From contig CANJCO010000003.1 in assembly GCA_947473045.1 (NCBI GenBank), positions 114,116 through 178,115 on the forward strand: 64,000 bases of DNA, read 5' to 3'. This document shows positions 54,642-63,856 of this stretch, in pieces. A program made the translations under genes and the position numbers. A model generated the notes under the pieces. The model was not told the origin of the DNA. It was given only the letters and a program-made list of their open reading frames with translations, and searched no databases. This DNA comes from Myxococcales bacterium (GTDB taxonomy: Bacteria > Myxococcota_A > Polyangia > Polyangiales > Polyangiaceae). Position 1 is the stretch's first letter. Each line of letters begins with the position of its first letter.

Positions 54642-56264
54642 GTGTCGCACGAGTCCGGGCTCAACCGTGTTGTCGGACGCTACGCCCTCTACGAAGAGAT
54701 CGCGGCGGGCGGCATGGCCACGGTGCATTTCGGCCGTCTGCTCGGACCCGTAGGCTTCTCGCGTACAGTCGCCATCAAGTGCCTGCATCCGCAGTTCGCC
54801 AAGGATCCCGAGTTCGTCTCGATGTTCCTCGACGAGGCGCGCCTCGCTGCGCGCATCAGCCACCCGAACGTCGTTCAGACGCTCGACGTCGTCGCGACGC
54901 AGGGCGAGCTGTTTCTCGTCATGGATTATGTTCAGGGTGAGTCGCTTTCTCGGTTGGTTCGCGCGGTTCGCGAGGCCAGGCAGCAACTGCCGCTGCGGAT
55001 CGTAACCACGATCATGAGCGGTGCCCTCCACGGCCTGCACGCGGCTCACGAGGCAAAAAACGAGCGCGGCGAACCGCTCGGCATCGTCCACCGCGATATC
55101 TCTCCGCAGAATATTCTTGTTGGCTCCGACGGGGTGGCGCGGGTGCTCGACTTCGGCGTCGCGAAGGCCGCGGGGCGCATTCAAACGACGCGCGACGGGC
55201 AGCTCAAAGGCAAGCTCTCGTACATGGCGCCCGAGCAGCTCTCGGGAGCGCCTACCCGGCAAACCGACATCTTCGCGGCGGCCATCGTGCTCTGGGAGGC
55301 GCTCACTGCGCGGCGCCTGTTCGCCGGCGAAAATGAGGGGATGGTCATCGGCAAGCTCACCTCCGCGCCGATCGATCCGCCGAGTCGTTTGGCTCCTGAC
55401 GCCGTGCTGATCGACGACATCGTGATGCGCGGCCTGCAGCGCGATCCCGCGCGACGCTGGGCCACTGCCCGCGACTTCGCGTTGGCCCTCGAGCGTGCAG
55501 TCGGCGTTGCCGCGCCTTCCGAGGTTGGCGAGTACGTCGAGATGTTCGCCTCCGGTGCGCTGCGCCAGCGCGCCAGCAAAATCGCCGAGATCGAGAGCTC
55601 TTCAGCCCAACTCCAGTCGAATATTCCCTCCGCCGCCCAAATCGCGCAGGGGCGCCTCTCTGCCACGGCGACGATGCCGGCGGCGCCGCAGCGTCATCCG
55701 AGCTCGGACACGCTTGTGGTCACCGGGCAAGCTCCCGCCCAGGCGCCCCAGGGCGCGCCGCTGCCTGGGGAGCAGCCTTCCCCGATGTCGCCGGAGTCAC
55801 CTTCGCAGCTGTCGAGCATCTCTGTGTCTCGCGCGGGGCTTCCTTCTGCGCCAAGCCGCGGGTGGTGGCTCGCGGGGATCGCTGCGGTGATCGTCGTCGC
55901 ACTCGGCGCGGCGGTGGTCGTCCTTCGGTCCACGAAGGGCGCGAGCGAACCAGTTTCGGGAGCCGCGACTCAAGCGACCCATGAGGCGTCCATGGTAGCG
56001 ACGCCGCCCGCTGCTACCGTCGCTGCACCGTCTCCCGACGCCGAGAGCGCGCGGCCTGCTCCCGTTCAGCCGCCCGCTCCGATTGCGCCACACACGGCCA
56101 CCACGCATCCGCGCCCCTCGACCACCGCGACGACGCCGCTCGCGCAACCGTCGTCCGCCCACTCCGCGGCGGCATCGCCAGGCGCGGCAAAAGCGCGGTC
56201 GTGCGATCCCCCGTACACGCTCGATTCGGCGGGAAACAAGAAGTGGAAACCCGAGTGCCTCTAG
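54642..56264 (+). CDS. Membrane Ser/Thr protein kinase
   Basis: A 540-residue receptor-type kinase. Kinase domain (about 12-285): YALYEEIAAGGMATVHFG, AIKCLHP, HRDISPQN (H150), DFGVAKA, GKLSYMAPEQL and DIFAAAIVLWEAL. It is followed by a linker rich in Pro/Ala/Ser, one transmembrane helix (about 408-428) and a short extracytoplasmic Pro/Thr-rich tail. GTG at 54642 begins close to the domain; the frame upstream to 54597 starts at TTG. The next gene encodes a PEGA-like periplasmic protein. Confidence 0.9.
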   Translation: MSHESGLNRVVGRYALYEEIAAGGMATVHFGRLLGPVGFSRTVAIKCLHPQFAKDPEFVSMFLDEARLAARISHPNVVQTLDVVATQGELFLVMDYVQGESLSRLVRAVREARQQLPLRIVTTIMSGALHGLHAAHEAKNERGEPLGIVHRDISPQNILVGSDGVARVLDFGVAKAAGRIQTTRDGQLKGKLSYMAPEQLSGAPTRQTDIFAAAIVLWEALTARRLFAGENEGMVIGKLTSAPIDPPSRLAPDAVLIDDIVMRGLQRDPARRWATARDFALALERAVGVAAPSEVGEYVEMFASGALRQRASKIAEIESSSAQLQSNIPSAAQIAQGRLSATATMPAAPQRHPSSDTLVVTGQAPAQAPQGAPLPGEQPSPMSPESPSQLSSISVSRAGLPSAPSRGWWLAGIAAVIVVALGAAVVVLRSTKGASEPVSGAATQATHEASMVATPPAATVAAPSPDAESARPAPVQPPAPIAPHTATTHPRPSTTATTPLAQPSSAHSAAASPGAAKARSCDPPYTLDSAGNKKWKPECL

Positions 56265-56286
56265 CGGTATCGTGAGGGGTCAAACC

Positions 56287-57174
56287 ATGAACCGCCCGCT
56301 CGCATCGCTCACGTCACTCGCGCTTTTTGTGGGTGTTTTCAGCGCGGTGGTTCCGGCTCGTGCCGACGACAAGGAGGCATGCATCGCGGCGAGCGAGGGC
56401 GCCCAAAAGCTGCGCGGAGAGCGTCGCTTCGCGTCGGCGCGCGAGCAGTTTTTGCTTTGCGCCCGCGAAACCTGCCCGTCGGTCATTCGTAAGGACTGCA
56501 CCGAAGGCCTTATCGACCTCGACAAGCGCACGCCGACCGTGTCGCTGCGGGCGCGCGACGCTCGAGGCGGCGACCTCGTCGACGTCGCGGTGTTCGTAGA
56601 CGGGGTGCTCGTCGTCAGCGCGCTCGACGGCAAGGCGATCCCGCTCGACCCGGGCGTTCACGCGCTGAAGTTCGCGTCTTCGGGGCACGTCCCGGTCGAG
56701 CAGCGAATCGTCGTGTCGGAGGGCGAGCGGGATCGCCCCGTCGTCGTCACACTGGTCAGCGCTTCGTCGCCGATCGAAGCAGCACCGGACCCCGCTGTTT
56801 CTGCCCCCGCTCCGGCCGTACCGTCGACAAAGCGGCCGCTCGCGGTCGGTGCGTACGTCGTGACCGGGGTCGGGCTCGCCGCGGTCGGTGTGGGCGCGGT
56901 GCTCTACGTCGTCGGGCTCAAGCAGCGATCGGCAGACCTCGGCGGCGCATGCGGATCGGCTGCGCAATGTGACAGCGAGCGGTCGTCCATCAGCGCCAAG
57001 CTCGTGGCCGGCGATGTGCTCACAGGCGTGGGCGCTGCGGCTGTGGCAACGGGCGTGGTCTGGGCGTTCGTTCACTACGCCTCGAGCCCGAAAGAGGGGG
57101 CCCGCGCTGCCACATCGGTGACAGCGTTGCCTCTCGCGGGCGGCGGCTTCGGGTCTGTTTCGCTGGCGTTCTAG
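56287..57174 (+). CDS. Exported PEGA-like membrane protein beside the kinase
   Basis: This 295-residue protein has a signal peptide (about 1-26), a region with four Cys ([38 protein letters not shown]), a short beta-rich PEGA-like domain ([44 protein letters not shown]) and two transmembrane segments (about 181-206 and 233-255). It follows the kinase by 22 nt. PEGA domains are found in Polyangiales near such kinases. Function as the kinase partner is inferred from context. Confidence 0.78.
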   Translation: MNRPLASLTSLALFVGVFSAVVPARADDKEACIAASEGAQKLRGERRFASAREQFLLCARETCPSVIRKDCTEGLIDLDKRTPTVSLRARDARGGDLVDVAVFVDGVLVVSALDGKAIPLDPGVHALKFASSGHVPVEQRIVVSEGERDRPVVVTLVSASSPIEAAPDPAVSAPAPAVPSTKRPLAVGAYVVTGVGLAAVGVGAVLYVVGLKQRSADLGGACGSAAQCDSERSSISAKLVAGDVLTGVGAAAVATGVVWAFVHYASSPKEGARAATSVTALPLAGGGFGSVSLAF

Positions 57175-57212
57175 CCACACGCAGCGACGCTCGCGTGCTA
57201 TCGGCACGGGGC

Positions 57213-58763
57213 ATGAGCACGCGTGAGGTTGTCGTCATCCTCGATTTCGGTTCGCAGTACACGCAGCTCATCGCGAGGCGCATTCGCGAGCAGCGCGTTT
57301 ACTGCGAGATTCACCCCTGCACCCTGCCCTTCGACAAGTTGCAGGCCATGCAGCCGCGCGCGGTCGTGCTCTCCGGCGGACCTGCCAGCGTTTACGGCGA
57401 GGGCGCCCCTTCAGTCGACGCCCGCGTGTTCGACCTCGGCATTCCGGTGCTCGGCATCTGTTACGGACTGCAGCTCATCGCGCATCTGCTCGGCGGCAAG
57501 GTCGAGCGCGCTGAGGAGCGTGAATTTGGGGCGGCGAAGCTCGTGATCGACTCGACCGCGGGCATCTTTCACCGCTTCGTCGCCGGCGAGACCACCGAAG
57601 TCTGGATGAGCCACGGCGACCGCATCGCGGCGATGCCGCCGGGCTTCGAGACCATCGGCGCCTCGGGAAATACGCCATTTTGTGCCGTAGCCAACGTCGC
57701 GCGCAAAATCTACGGAGTGCAGTTCCATCCCGAAGTCGCGCACTCCCCACGCGGCGCGGACGTGCTCGCATCGTTCCTGTTCGAGGTCGCCGGCCTCACG
57801 CCATCGTGGACACCGGGCTCCTTCACCGACGAGACCATCGCCGCCATCCGCGCGAAGGTCGGCCCCACCGAGCGGGCGATTTGCGGACTGTCGGGAGGCG
57901 TCGACTCGTCGGTCGCTGCGGTGCTCCTGCACAAGGCCATCGGAGACCGCCTCACGTGCATCTTCGTCGACAACGGCGTGCTCAGGCAGGGCGAGTTCGA
58001 GCAGGTCGTCGCCACGTTCGAAGAAAACTATCGCATCACGCTGGTGGCGGTCGACGCCAGGGAGCGCTTCCTCAGTCAGCTCAAGGGCGTCACGGACCCC
58101 GAGCAGAAGCGCAAGATCATCGGCAGGGTGTTCATCGAGGTGTTCGACGAAGAGGCGAAAAAGGTGCAAAATGCACGCTATTTGGTGCAGGGCACGCTCT
58201 ACCCCGACGTGATCGAGAGCGTGTCGTTCAAGGGCCCGAGCGCCGTCATCAAGAGCCATCACAACGTCGGCGGCCTGCCCGAGCGCATGAATCTGTCGCT
58301 CATCGAGCCCTTGCGCGAGCTCTTCAAAGACGAAGTGCGCGCGATGGGCGCCGCCCTCGGAATGCCCCACGACATGCTCTGGCGTCAGCCCTTTCCCGGA
58401 CCTGGCCTCGCGATTCGCTGCCTCGGTGAAGTGACGCCCGAGCGCGTCGAGGTGCTGCGCAAGGCCGACGCGATCGTGAGCGAAGAGATTCGCGCGGCAG
58501 GGCTCTACGAAAGCATCTGGCAGAGCTTCTGCGCGCTGCTGCCCGTTCGAAGCGTCGGCGTCATGGGCGATGAGCGCACCTACGAGGAAACGTGCGCGAT
58601 TCGCGCGGTTCATTCCGTCGACGGCATGACTGCCGACTGGGCTCCGCTGCCCTACGATTTGCTTGCGCGCATGTCGAACCGCATCATCAACGAAGTGCGC
58701 GGGATCAACCGGGTCGTCTACGACATCTCGTCGAAGCCGCCGGCGACCATCGAGTGGGAATGA
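57213..58763 (+). CDS. guaA: GMP synthase (glutamine-hydrolysing)
   Basis: A 516-residue enzyme that aminates XMP to GMP. The glutaminase half has the catalytic Cys in [17 protein letters not shown] and [11 protein letters not shown]; the synthase half has the PP-loop [26 protein letters not shown] and [13 protein letters not shown] with [13 protein letters not shown] at the C-terminus. Full length for the family. ATG 57213 was chosen at the conserved [16 protein letters not shown]. Its stop overlaps the next start (ATGA). Confidence 0.97.
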   Translation: MSTREVVVILDFGSQYTQLIARRIREQRVYCEIHPCTLPFDKLQAMQPRAVVLSGGPASVYGEGAPSVDARVFDLGIPVLGICYGLQLIAHLLGGKVERAEEREFGAAKLVIDSTAGIFHRFVAGETTEVWMSHGDRIAAMPPGFETIGASGNTPFCAVANVARKIYGVQFHPEVAHSPRGADVLASFLFEVAGLTPSWTPGSFTDETIAAIRAKVGPTERAICGLSGGVDSSVAAVLLHKAIGDRLTCIFVDNGVLRQGEFEQVVATFEENYRITLVAVDARERFLSQLKGVTDPEQKRKIIGRVFIEVFDEEAKKVQNARYLVQGTLYPDVIESVSFKGPSAVIKSHHNVGGLPERMNLSLIEPLRELFKDEVRAMGAALGMPHDMLWRQPFPGPGLAIRCLGEVTPERVEVLRKADAIVSEEIRAAGLYESIWQSFCALLPVRSVGVMGDERTYEETCAIRAVHSVDGMTADWAPLPYDLLARMSNRIINEVRGINRVVYDISSKPPATIEWE

Positions 58764-59062
58764 CGCGCCGGCTCTCGCTCGCGCTTCTGCTCACGATTGC
58801 GGCCTGCACGCCCAAAACGCCGGTGCGGTCGACAGTATCGCTGCGCATGACGGGCGCACCGGACGACGCGCGCGTGATCATCGACGACATGTACGTCGGT
58901 CCGCTCGGCGCCGTGATTGTTCGAGGTGTGGCGCTTCCGCCCGGGCGCCACACGATCAGCGTCGAGCGCCAAGGCTACTTTCCGTGCGATCAGCTCGCGA
59001 CAGTCGCAGCGGGCGATCCGCCGCTGCGTGTAGTCTGCACGCTCACCGCGGTGCCCGAGTAA
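58760..59062 (+). CDS. PEGA-like lipoprotein
   Basis: A 100-residue lipoprotein (signal ending TIAAC) with a beta-rich PEGA-like domain: [40 protein letters not shown]. The ATG overlaps the guaA stop (ATGA), an odd coupling of a housekeeping enzyme to an envelope protein; it may simply use read-through. Two cysteines in the mature part. Role unknown. Confidence 0.72.
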   Translation: MTRRLSLALLLTIAACTPKTPVRSTVSLRMTGAPDDARVIIDDMYVGPLGAVIVRGVALPPGRHTISVERQGYFPCDQLATVAAGDPPLRVVCTLTAVPE

Positions 59063-59098
59063 CTGCCCGCGCGTGCGCTGTTGCTGTAGGCTGCAGCG

Positions 59099-59497
59099 AT
59101 GAGGTTTGCTTGGCTCGCACTGCTCGGCGCGTGTGGCGGAATCGTGGCCGACGTCGATGCGTCCGCGCCGCCAGCCGTCGACGGTGCCGTGCGCGACGCG
59201 GCCGTGGCCGACGTCGGGGCCGATGCGTGCAGCTTCGCCGAGCATCGCCAGAACGCCGACCGCACCTGCAGCACGAGCGCCGAATGTCAGGTCGTCATCC
59301 ACGCCGTTGACTGCTGCCAGGTGCGCGGCGAGGGCGTGCTCGTGAGCAAGGCCGGCAGCTTCATCGCCGCCGAGAATGCGCAGGTGTGCACGTGCAACGT
59401 AGGGTGTGCAGCCCAGCCGGTCGACGAGCTCGGCCAGCGCGGCACCGATTTCAACGCGACCTGCGACAACGGCCTGTGTACGGCGCACGCAAAGTGA
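59099..59497 (+). CDS. Cys-rich small lipoprotein A
   Basis: This 132-residue protein starts with a short lipoprotein signal (LALLGAC) and has about ten cysteines in the mature part (DACSF, RTCSTSAEC, DCCQ, VCTCNVGC, ATCDNGLCTAHAK). The last part resembles the end of its neighbour B, with C-D-N-G-x-C-x-A-H in both. Probably an extracytoplasmic disulfide protein. Not recognised. It follows the PEGA-like gene by 36 nt. Confidence 0.65.
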   Translation: MRFAWLALLGACGGIVADVDASAPPAVDGAVRDAAVADVGADACSFAEHRQNADRTCSTSAECQVVIHAVDCCQVRGEGVLVSKAGSFIAAENAQVCTCNVGCAAQPVDELGQRGTDFNATCDNGLCTAHAK

Positions 59498-59528
59498 TGA
59501 ACCCCACTCAATCTGCGATGAGGTTGTG

Positions 59529-59969
59529 ATGAAAAGCATTTTCTCAATTGCGTTCGTGGCCCTGATATCGGGTTGCGGGGCGGATCATTTTGCGTCTGAC
59601 ACTCTCGACGCCGGCGGTGGCGATGCTTCGGCAGCGGGCGACGCGGCGCTGTGCGATTTCAAGTGGGTGCCAAAGAACCCGAACGACAAGGTCTGCTCGT
59701 CGGGTCAAGGCCCGCCTTGCGGATTCATTTTGGTGCGACGCACCTGCTGCTCGGTCGTGGCGATCGGCGTAGCGACAGATCGTCAGAAGGGGCTGCAGCA
59801 AGCAGCAGACGCCGCGACCGCCGGGTGCGGATGCACGCCGTCCTTGTGCTCCGCAGGCGTGACCTTGGTCGATGAGTTCAGCAAGACTGCGACGTGCTCT
59901 CCGATGCCACCGGTGGGGTGCCTTCAAGCGCAGTGCGACAACGGCTCTTGTGGTGCCCACGTCAACTGA
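59529..59969 (+). CDS. Cys-rich small lipoprotein B
   Basis: This 146-residue lipoprotein (signal ending LISGC) is Cys-rich (PCGFILVRRTCCSVV, CGCTPSLC, GCLQAQCDNGSCGAHVN). The C-terminal C-D-N-G-x-C-x-A-H motif is shared with lipoprotein A just upstream, so the two probably arose by duplication. Function unknown. ATG 59529 gives the signal. Confidence 0.65.
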   Translation: MKSIFSIAFVALISGCGADHFASDTLDAGGGDASAAGDAALCDFKWVPKNPNDKVCSSGQGPPCGFILVRRTCCSVVAIGVATDRQKGLQQAADAATAGCGCTPSLCSAGVTLVDEFSKTATCSPMPPVGCLQAQCDNGSCGAHVN

Positions 59970-60030
59970 ACAAAAAGCCCCTGCTAGCGCTTGACGCGGG
60001 AGCAGGCTTAGGGCAAAAGTCACCCCCCTA

Positions 60031-60177
60031 ATGGCAAACCGCGCAATCTGGAATGTTCGTAAGCGTCACGAGTGGCTTGCCACTCCGCTCAAGCCCCGCC
60101 GCGTCAAGCGCTCCACCAAGCTCCGCTGCGGGCTTCAGGATGCGATCGACCGCAAGGCAACCAACACCGAAGGCTGA
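60031..60177 (+). CDS. 48-residue basic protein
   Basis: An ATG at 60031 opens a 48-codon frame rich in Arg/Lys (VRKRHEWLATPLKPRRVKRS) with an acidic C-terminus. It is bounded by a hairpin upstream and by stems and a T-rich tract downstream, as for an independent gene. The composition is like small ribosome- or nucleic-acid-binding proteins, but no family is recognised and no strong ribosome-binding site is seen (GGGCAAAA lies 14 nt upstream). Confidence 0.5.
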   Translation: MANRAIWNVRKRHEWLATPLKPRRVKRSTKLRCGLQDAIDRKATNTEG

Positions 60178-60221
60178 GCGCGACCGGCCGGTTGCGGTCG
60201 CTGTTCGAGCATCAATGCTAC

Positions 60222-60259
60222 GGCGCTCCTCTCGCGGGGGCGCCGCTTTCGTTTTGTTT
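60222..60259 (+). terminator. Probable intrinsic terminator
   Basis: GGCGC (60222-60226) pairs with GCGCC (60240-60244), followed by a T-rich tract (60246-60259). It lies 44 nt past the 48-residue gene and just before the convergent peptidase gene. A second stem (GCGACCG/CGGTCGC at 60178-60201) precedes it. Confidence 0.55.
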
Positions 60260-60270
60260 GCAAACTACAC

Positions 60271-61200
60271 TTAGCTGCCGGACACCGGCGCATCGTCGCC
60301 GCACGACATCGCCGCGTAGGTCATCGTCGACGTCGTGCGGGCGAGTCCGAGCCTGCCCTGGCGGTCGACCAAAATGATGCCGCCTTCGCCGCCTACCCTC
60401 CGCTGAAGCAGCGCAAGGGCTGACCGCGCTGCGTCCTGCGGATGCATCCCGGCGCGCATCCAATCGGTGCAGGTCTTGGCGAGGCACAGCCGCATGAACG
60501 ACTCCCCCGTTCCTGTGGCCGAGGCAGCGCCGCCCGCGTCGTCTGCATAAGTGCCGGCACCTGGAACAGGACTGTCGCCCACCCGACCCGGCTTTTTCAT
60601 GGTCATCCCGCCTGTGCTCGTCGCGGCGGCAACGTGACCGCGGGCGTCGCGAGCGACGGCGCCCACTGTGCCTCCCGCCCACCCGGAAGCGCCTCCGCCA
60701 ACGAGGCGCGCGGCCTCCCAGCGAGCGCGCGCCGCCCCGCTGCTCATCTCCGCGGTGCTCGACCGGGTGAAGCCTTTGTCTACGGCGAACCGCTCAGCGC
60801 CTGCGCCGGCGTACAGGACGTGAGCGCCGTCGTCGAGTGCGGCTCGTGCGATGCGAATCGGGGAGCGAAACGGAGGCAAGGCGCAGACCGCTCCGGCGGC
60901 GAGGCCGTCGCCTTCCATGATCGCCGCATCGAGCTCGATCTCGCCATCGCTGTTCAGGCAGGCGCCAGTGCCCGCGTTGAATACCGGATCGTCTTCGAGG
61001 ACCTCAACCGCGCGCTGGACCGCATCGATCGCGCTGCCGCCTGCCGCCAGAACGCTCGCGCCCGCAGCAGCAGCAGCCCGCGCCCCTGCGCGATGACGTT
61101 CGCGCGCATCGGCAGGTACGTCGCCCGCGCCGCCGTGGACGACGATGCCCCAGAGCGCCTCTTCGGAGCCCCATGTAAACGTGATGCTCGCTGACGACAT
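60271..61200 (-). CDS. Isoaspartyl peptidase / L-asparaginase (Ntn-hydrolase)
   Basis: A 309-residue threonine-type Ntn-hydrolase. The nucleophile is T178 in GGTVGAVARDARGHVAAATSTGG, where autocleavage creates the N-terminal Thr. VVHGGAG at the start, NAGTGACLNSDGEIELDAAIMEG and GTGESFMRLCLAK are family features. It hydrolyses iso-Asp dipeptides or asparagine. ATG 61200 was preferred over GTG 61209. It is downstream of the LptF/G-like membrane gene by about 18 nt. Confidence 0.92.
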   Translation of the reverse strand: MSSASITFTWGSEEALWGIVVHGGAGDVPADARERHRAGARAAAAAGASVLAAGGSAIDAVQRAVEVLEDDPVFNAGTGACLNSDGEIELDAAIMEGDGLAAGAVCALPPFRSPIRIARAALDDGAHVLYAGAGAERFAVDKGFTRSSTAEMSSGAARARWEAARLVGGGASGWAGGTVGAVARDARGHVAAATSTGGMTMKKPGRVGDSPVPGAGTYADDAGGAASATGTGESFMRLCLAKTCTDWMRAGMHPQDAARSALALLQRRVGGEGGIILVDRQGRLGLARTTSTMTYAAMSCGDDAPVSGS

Positions 61201-61218
61201 GCCAGCCACTTTAGCGCA

Positions 61219-61941
61219 TCAGCGCGTGCGTTGGCGACTGCGCAAGCCAAGCGCGAGCGCGACGAGGACGTGCGGAACGATCGCAAGCCACGCTGGCGCG
61301 CGGGCGACTGCCGCGAGCTGGAAGCATCCGAGACTCGCGAGCGCTGCGAGGCCTGCGACGGCCATCCAGGCTCGGCGGCGCAGACCGGGCGGGCGTGCCG
61401 TCGCCAGGGCGAGCGCGATCGAAGCGCCCAGGACTGTGGCCGCGACAGCCAGTCGGGCGCCGCGCGGCTGACCGAGGTCGCGCAGCGAAGCCGCTTCGCC
61501 CTCGCGCGCAATCGCGCCGTCCTGCGAAATTCGTAGTCCCGCTGCGGCATCGAAGAAGGCGCCGCGATCCGCGCGCACGGCGCGCTGCATGGATCCAGCT
61601 CTCGGAAAAAAGCTTGAGACGTCGAGCACCGCCGCGAGCGCGAGCGCCGACAGCAGCGCCGCCGGCAGCACACCCCCGATGACCGGTCCGTACGCGCTCC
61701 TCGACGCGCTCTGTCCTGCCGCCTCGAGCGCGCGCAGCTCGCCCCGCGACCGCGCACGTGCCAGCACGAGTCCGGCGCCCAAGGCAGCCGCCAGAGGCGC
61801 AGTAGGGAGCGCGCGTCCCAGCCTCGCACCCCACGGCACGCCGCCTTCGTCCGTCGCCGCGACCACGAGCACGCACAACGCCCACGCGACGATCGACGCC
61901 GCTGCGGCGCGAACGAGTGCACGGCGATCCCACGGCGTCAT
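61219..61941 (-). CDS. Short membrane protein with LptF/LptG-like segment
   Basis: This 240-residue protein has about six hydrophobic segments. LVLARARSRGELRALEAAGQS closely resembles the conserved cytoplasmic loop of LptF/LptG (YjgP/YjgQ) permeases, where an RxSRxxELxALxAAG pattern is typical. The periplasmic jellyroll domain present in true LptF/G is absent and the length is about two thirds of normal. It may be a degenerate or truncated LptF/G-type permease or a separate family that uses the same coupling loop. It precedes the peptidase gene. Confidence 0.6.
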   Translation of the reverse strand: MTPWDRRALVRAAAASIVAWALCVLVVAATDEGGVPWGARLGRALPTAPLAAALGAGLVLARARSRGELRALEAAGQSASRSAYGPVIGGVLPAALLSALALAAVLDVSSFFPRAGSMQRAVRADRGAFFDAAAGLRISQDGAIAREGEAASLRDLGQPRGARLAVAATVLGASIALALATARPPGLRRRAWMAVAGLAALASLGCFQLAAVARAPAWLAIVPHVLVALALGLRSRQRTR

Positions 61942-61989
61942 GCTCAGGGAAGTTGCCGTGCCGCTGGCCTGTTGGCTACAGACTTCGTC

Positions 61990-62502
61990 GTGATCGCACT
62001 GCGCTGGCTGGCCCTACCTGTCGTGCTTGCCGCTTGCTCGGGGAAAGATCCGTACAACCCGGGAACGCCCCTCGGCACCTATCGCGTGAAGGCCGCGCTC
62101 ACGCAGCAGACGTGCGGCGGAGAGCTGCCCAATCCGTGGGAGTTCGACGTCAAGATCAACCGGGACGGCCAAACGCTCTACTGGATTCAAGGCAGTCTCC
62201 CCGTCGCGGGCCGGCTCGATGCGAAGGCGGTGGCGTCGTTCCAGTCTACGAGCGACGTAACCGTACGCGCCGGGGACCGCACGCGCGCCGCCTGCGTGGT
62301 TCGCCGCGACGACGCCCTGAATGCACAGTTTCCCGGCGCCGAAGACTTCACGAGCTTCGGCGGCAAGCTCTCGTATTCCTACGCGCCCGAAGATGGCTCC
62401 GATTGTCTCGACCAACTCGGCACCACGTTCGCCGCCCTGCCCTGCGTCGTCGCCTATTCGGTGACTGCTATCCGGACTGCGGCTCCCGACGCCGGGAACT
62501 GA
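61990..62502 (+). CDS. Lipoprotein of unknown function
   Basis: A 170-residue lipoprotein. GTG 61990 gives the signal VIALRWLALPVVLAAC. The mature part is beta-rich (GTYRVKAALTQQTC, WEFDVKINRDGQTLYW, GGKLSYSYAPEDGSDC, VAYSVTAIRT). Three cysteines and a lipobox. It overlaps the convergent MarR gene end by 35 nt. Not recognised. Confidence 0.68.
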   Translation: MIALRWLALPVVLAACSGKDPYNPGTPLGTYRVKAALTQQTCGGELPNPWEFDVKINRDGQTLYWIQGSLPVAGRLDAKAVASFQSTSDVTVRAGDRTRAACVVRRDDALNAQFPGAEDFTSFGGKLSYSYAPEDGSDCLDQLGTTFAALPCVVAYSVTAIRTAAPDAGN

Positions 62503-62935
62503 TCGCCTTTTTCGGCGGAGGTGCCTTCAGGGCGCGCTCGAGCAGATTCAGGCCTCTCATCACCGCCGCGCGATCGCGAGCCGAGAGACTCCCAAGCGCG
62601 GCTCCGAGCGCATCGGCGGGCTCGACGCGAGCCGCTTCAGGCTGCCGCGTGATCGTGGCTCCGCCCAGTTCGACGACCGTTCGCCGCCTGTCGGCCGGGT
62701 CGGGCGACGCGCGAATCGCGCCCGTGCCTTGCAGCGCCAGCACAGCCGTCGACACGAGGCTCTGCGCCATCGCGTGGCGCGCGGCGATCTCCCCGACGGT
62801 GACCCCTGGCTGACGCGCGACTTCTGCGAGAACCACCGCATGCGCAAGCGGAAGCGAGGGCGCCGCTGCGTGCAGATCGGCCAGCGCGACCGCCTTGAGC
62901 TTGCGCGCGAGAAAGTAGAGCGAAGCTGCGTCCAT
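62468..62935 (-). CDS. MarR-family-like transcriptional regulator
   Basis: A 155-residue winged-helix protein: PLAHAVVLAEVARQPGVTVGEIAARHAMAQSLVSTAVLALQGTGAIRASPDPADRRRTVVELG-like order of helices, recognition helix and wing with the D-P-A-D-R-R tip. It ends with a long C-terminal helix. ATG 62935 is divergent from the alpha/beta hydrolase gene, 63 nt away, making that gene a possible target. Ligand unknown. Confidence 0.85.
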   Translation of the reverse strand: MDAASLYFLARKLKAVALADLHAAAPSLPLAHAVVLAEVARQPGVTVGEIAARHAMAQSLVSTAVLALQGTGAIRASPDPADRRRTVVELGGATITRQPEAARVEPADALGAALGSLSARDRAAVMRGLNLLERALKAPPPKKAISSRRREPQSG

Positions 62936-62998
62936 GCGATACGGGGAAGCTACAATGATCGCGACGACCGCGCCTGTTTTTAGCGTATTCTAAGCTGC

Positions 62999-63856
62999 AT
63001 GAAGCCCGTCCTGCTCCCGCTCGCGCAACACTTCGGCCGCGTCGCGATTCGTCGCCGCGGCGTGGTTAGTCGCACGGTGCGTACTGCCCACGGGCACGTG
63101 CACGTCTACGACGCAAAAGGCAGCGGGCCACTGCCGACGATCGTGATGCTGCACGGCATCGGCTCGGGAGCCACCGCCTTCGGCCGCGTGCTGCTCGGCC
63201 TCCGGGCGCACGCCTGTCGCGTCGTGGCCCCCGATTATCCCGGCCACGGGTTCAGCGAGCTCGAAGGAAGGCTCACCCCGCAATCGCTCGAGGCCGCGCT
63301 TTATGAGGTGCTCGACGCGCTCAACGTCGGGCCCGCCATCTTCGTCGGCAACTCGATGGGCGGAGCGCTTGCGCTGGGCCACGCGCGCGCCCGCCCCGAA
63401 AACACCAGCGGACTCGTACTGGTCTCGCCTGCCGGAGCGCACTCGTCGCCAGCAGAATGGCGTGAGCTTCGCGCGACATTTGGGATGTCATCGCGCGCCG
63501 ATGCGGTGGCGTTCCTCGACAGGCTCTACCACCGCACGCCAAGGCTGATGTCGGTGCTGGCGCACGAGTTCCCGGCGCTGATGTCACGGCCAGCCGTGCA
63601 AGACCTGCTGGCGGCCGCCAAAAATGAGGACCTCCCGAGTCCTTCCGACCTCGCTGCGCTGACGATGCCGGTGCTCCTTTTGTGGGGAAAATCGGAGCGC
63701 CTCCTGCCAGCCTCCCATCTTGCGCACTTTAGGCGGCACCTCCCTCCCCATGCGCGCATCGAGGAGCCCGAAGGCTACGGGCACTGCCCCCAGTACGAAG
63801 ATCCCATCGGACTGACGCAGCGCATCGTTCATTTTTGTCAGGAAATCGCCCACTAG
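62999..63856 (+). CDS. Alpha/beta-hydrolase
   Basis: This 285-residue hydrolase has VMLHGIGSGATAFG (oxyanion loop), the nucleophile elbow GNSMGG with S119, and the catalytic His region at H262 (GYGHCPQYEDP). The acidic residue probably lies in the VLLLWGKSERLLP strand. It resembles esterases/C-C hydrolases; substrate unknown. A 63-nt divergent intergenic region holds a possible -10 box TATTCT (62986-62991). Its TAG stop is the first base of the terminal hairpin repeat. Confidence 0.88.
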   Translation: MKPVLLPLAQHFGRVAIRRRGVVSRTVRTAHGHVHVYDAKGSGPLPTIVMLHGIGSGATAFGRVLLGLRAHACRVVAPDYPGHGFSELEGRLTPQSLEAALYEVLDALNVGPAIFVGNSMGGALALGHARARPENTSGLVLVSPAGAHSSPAEWRELRATFGMSSRADAVAFLDRLYHRTPRLMSVLAHEFPALMSRPAVQDLLAAAKNEDLPSPSDLAALTMPVLLLWGKSERLLPASHLAHFRRHLPPHARIEEPEGYGHCPQYEDPIGLTQRIVHFCQEIAH

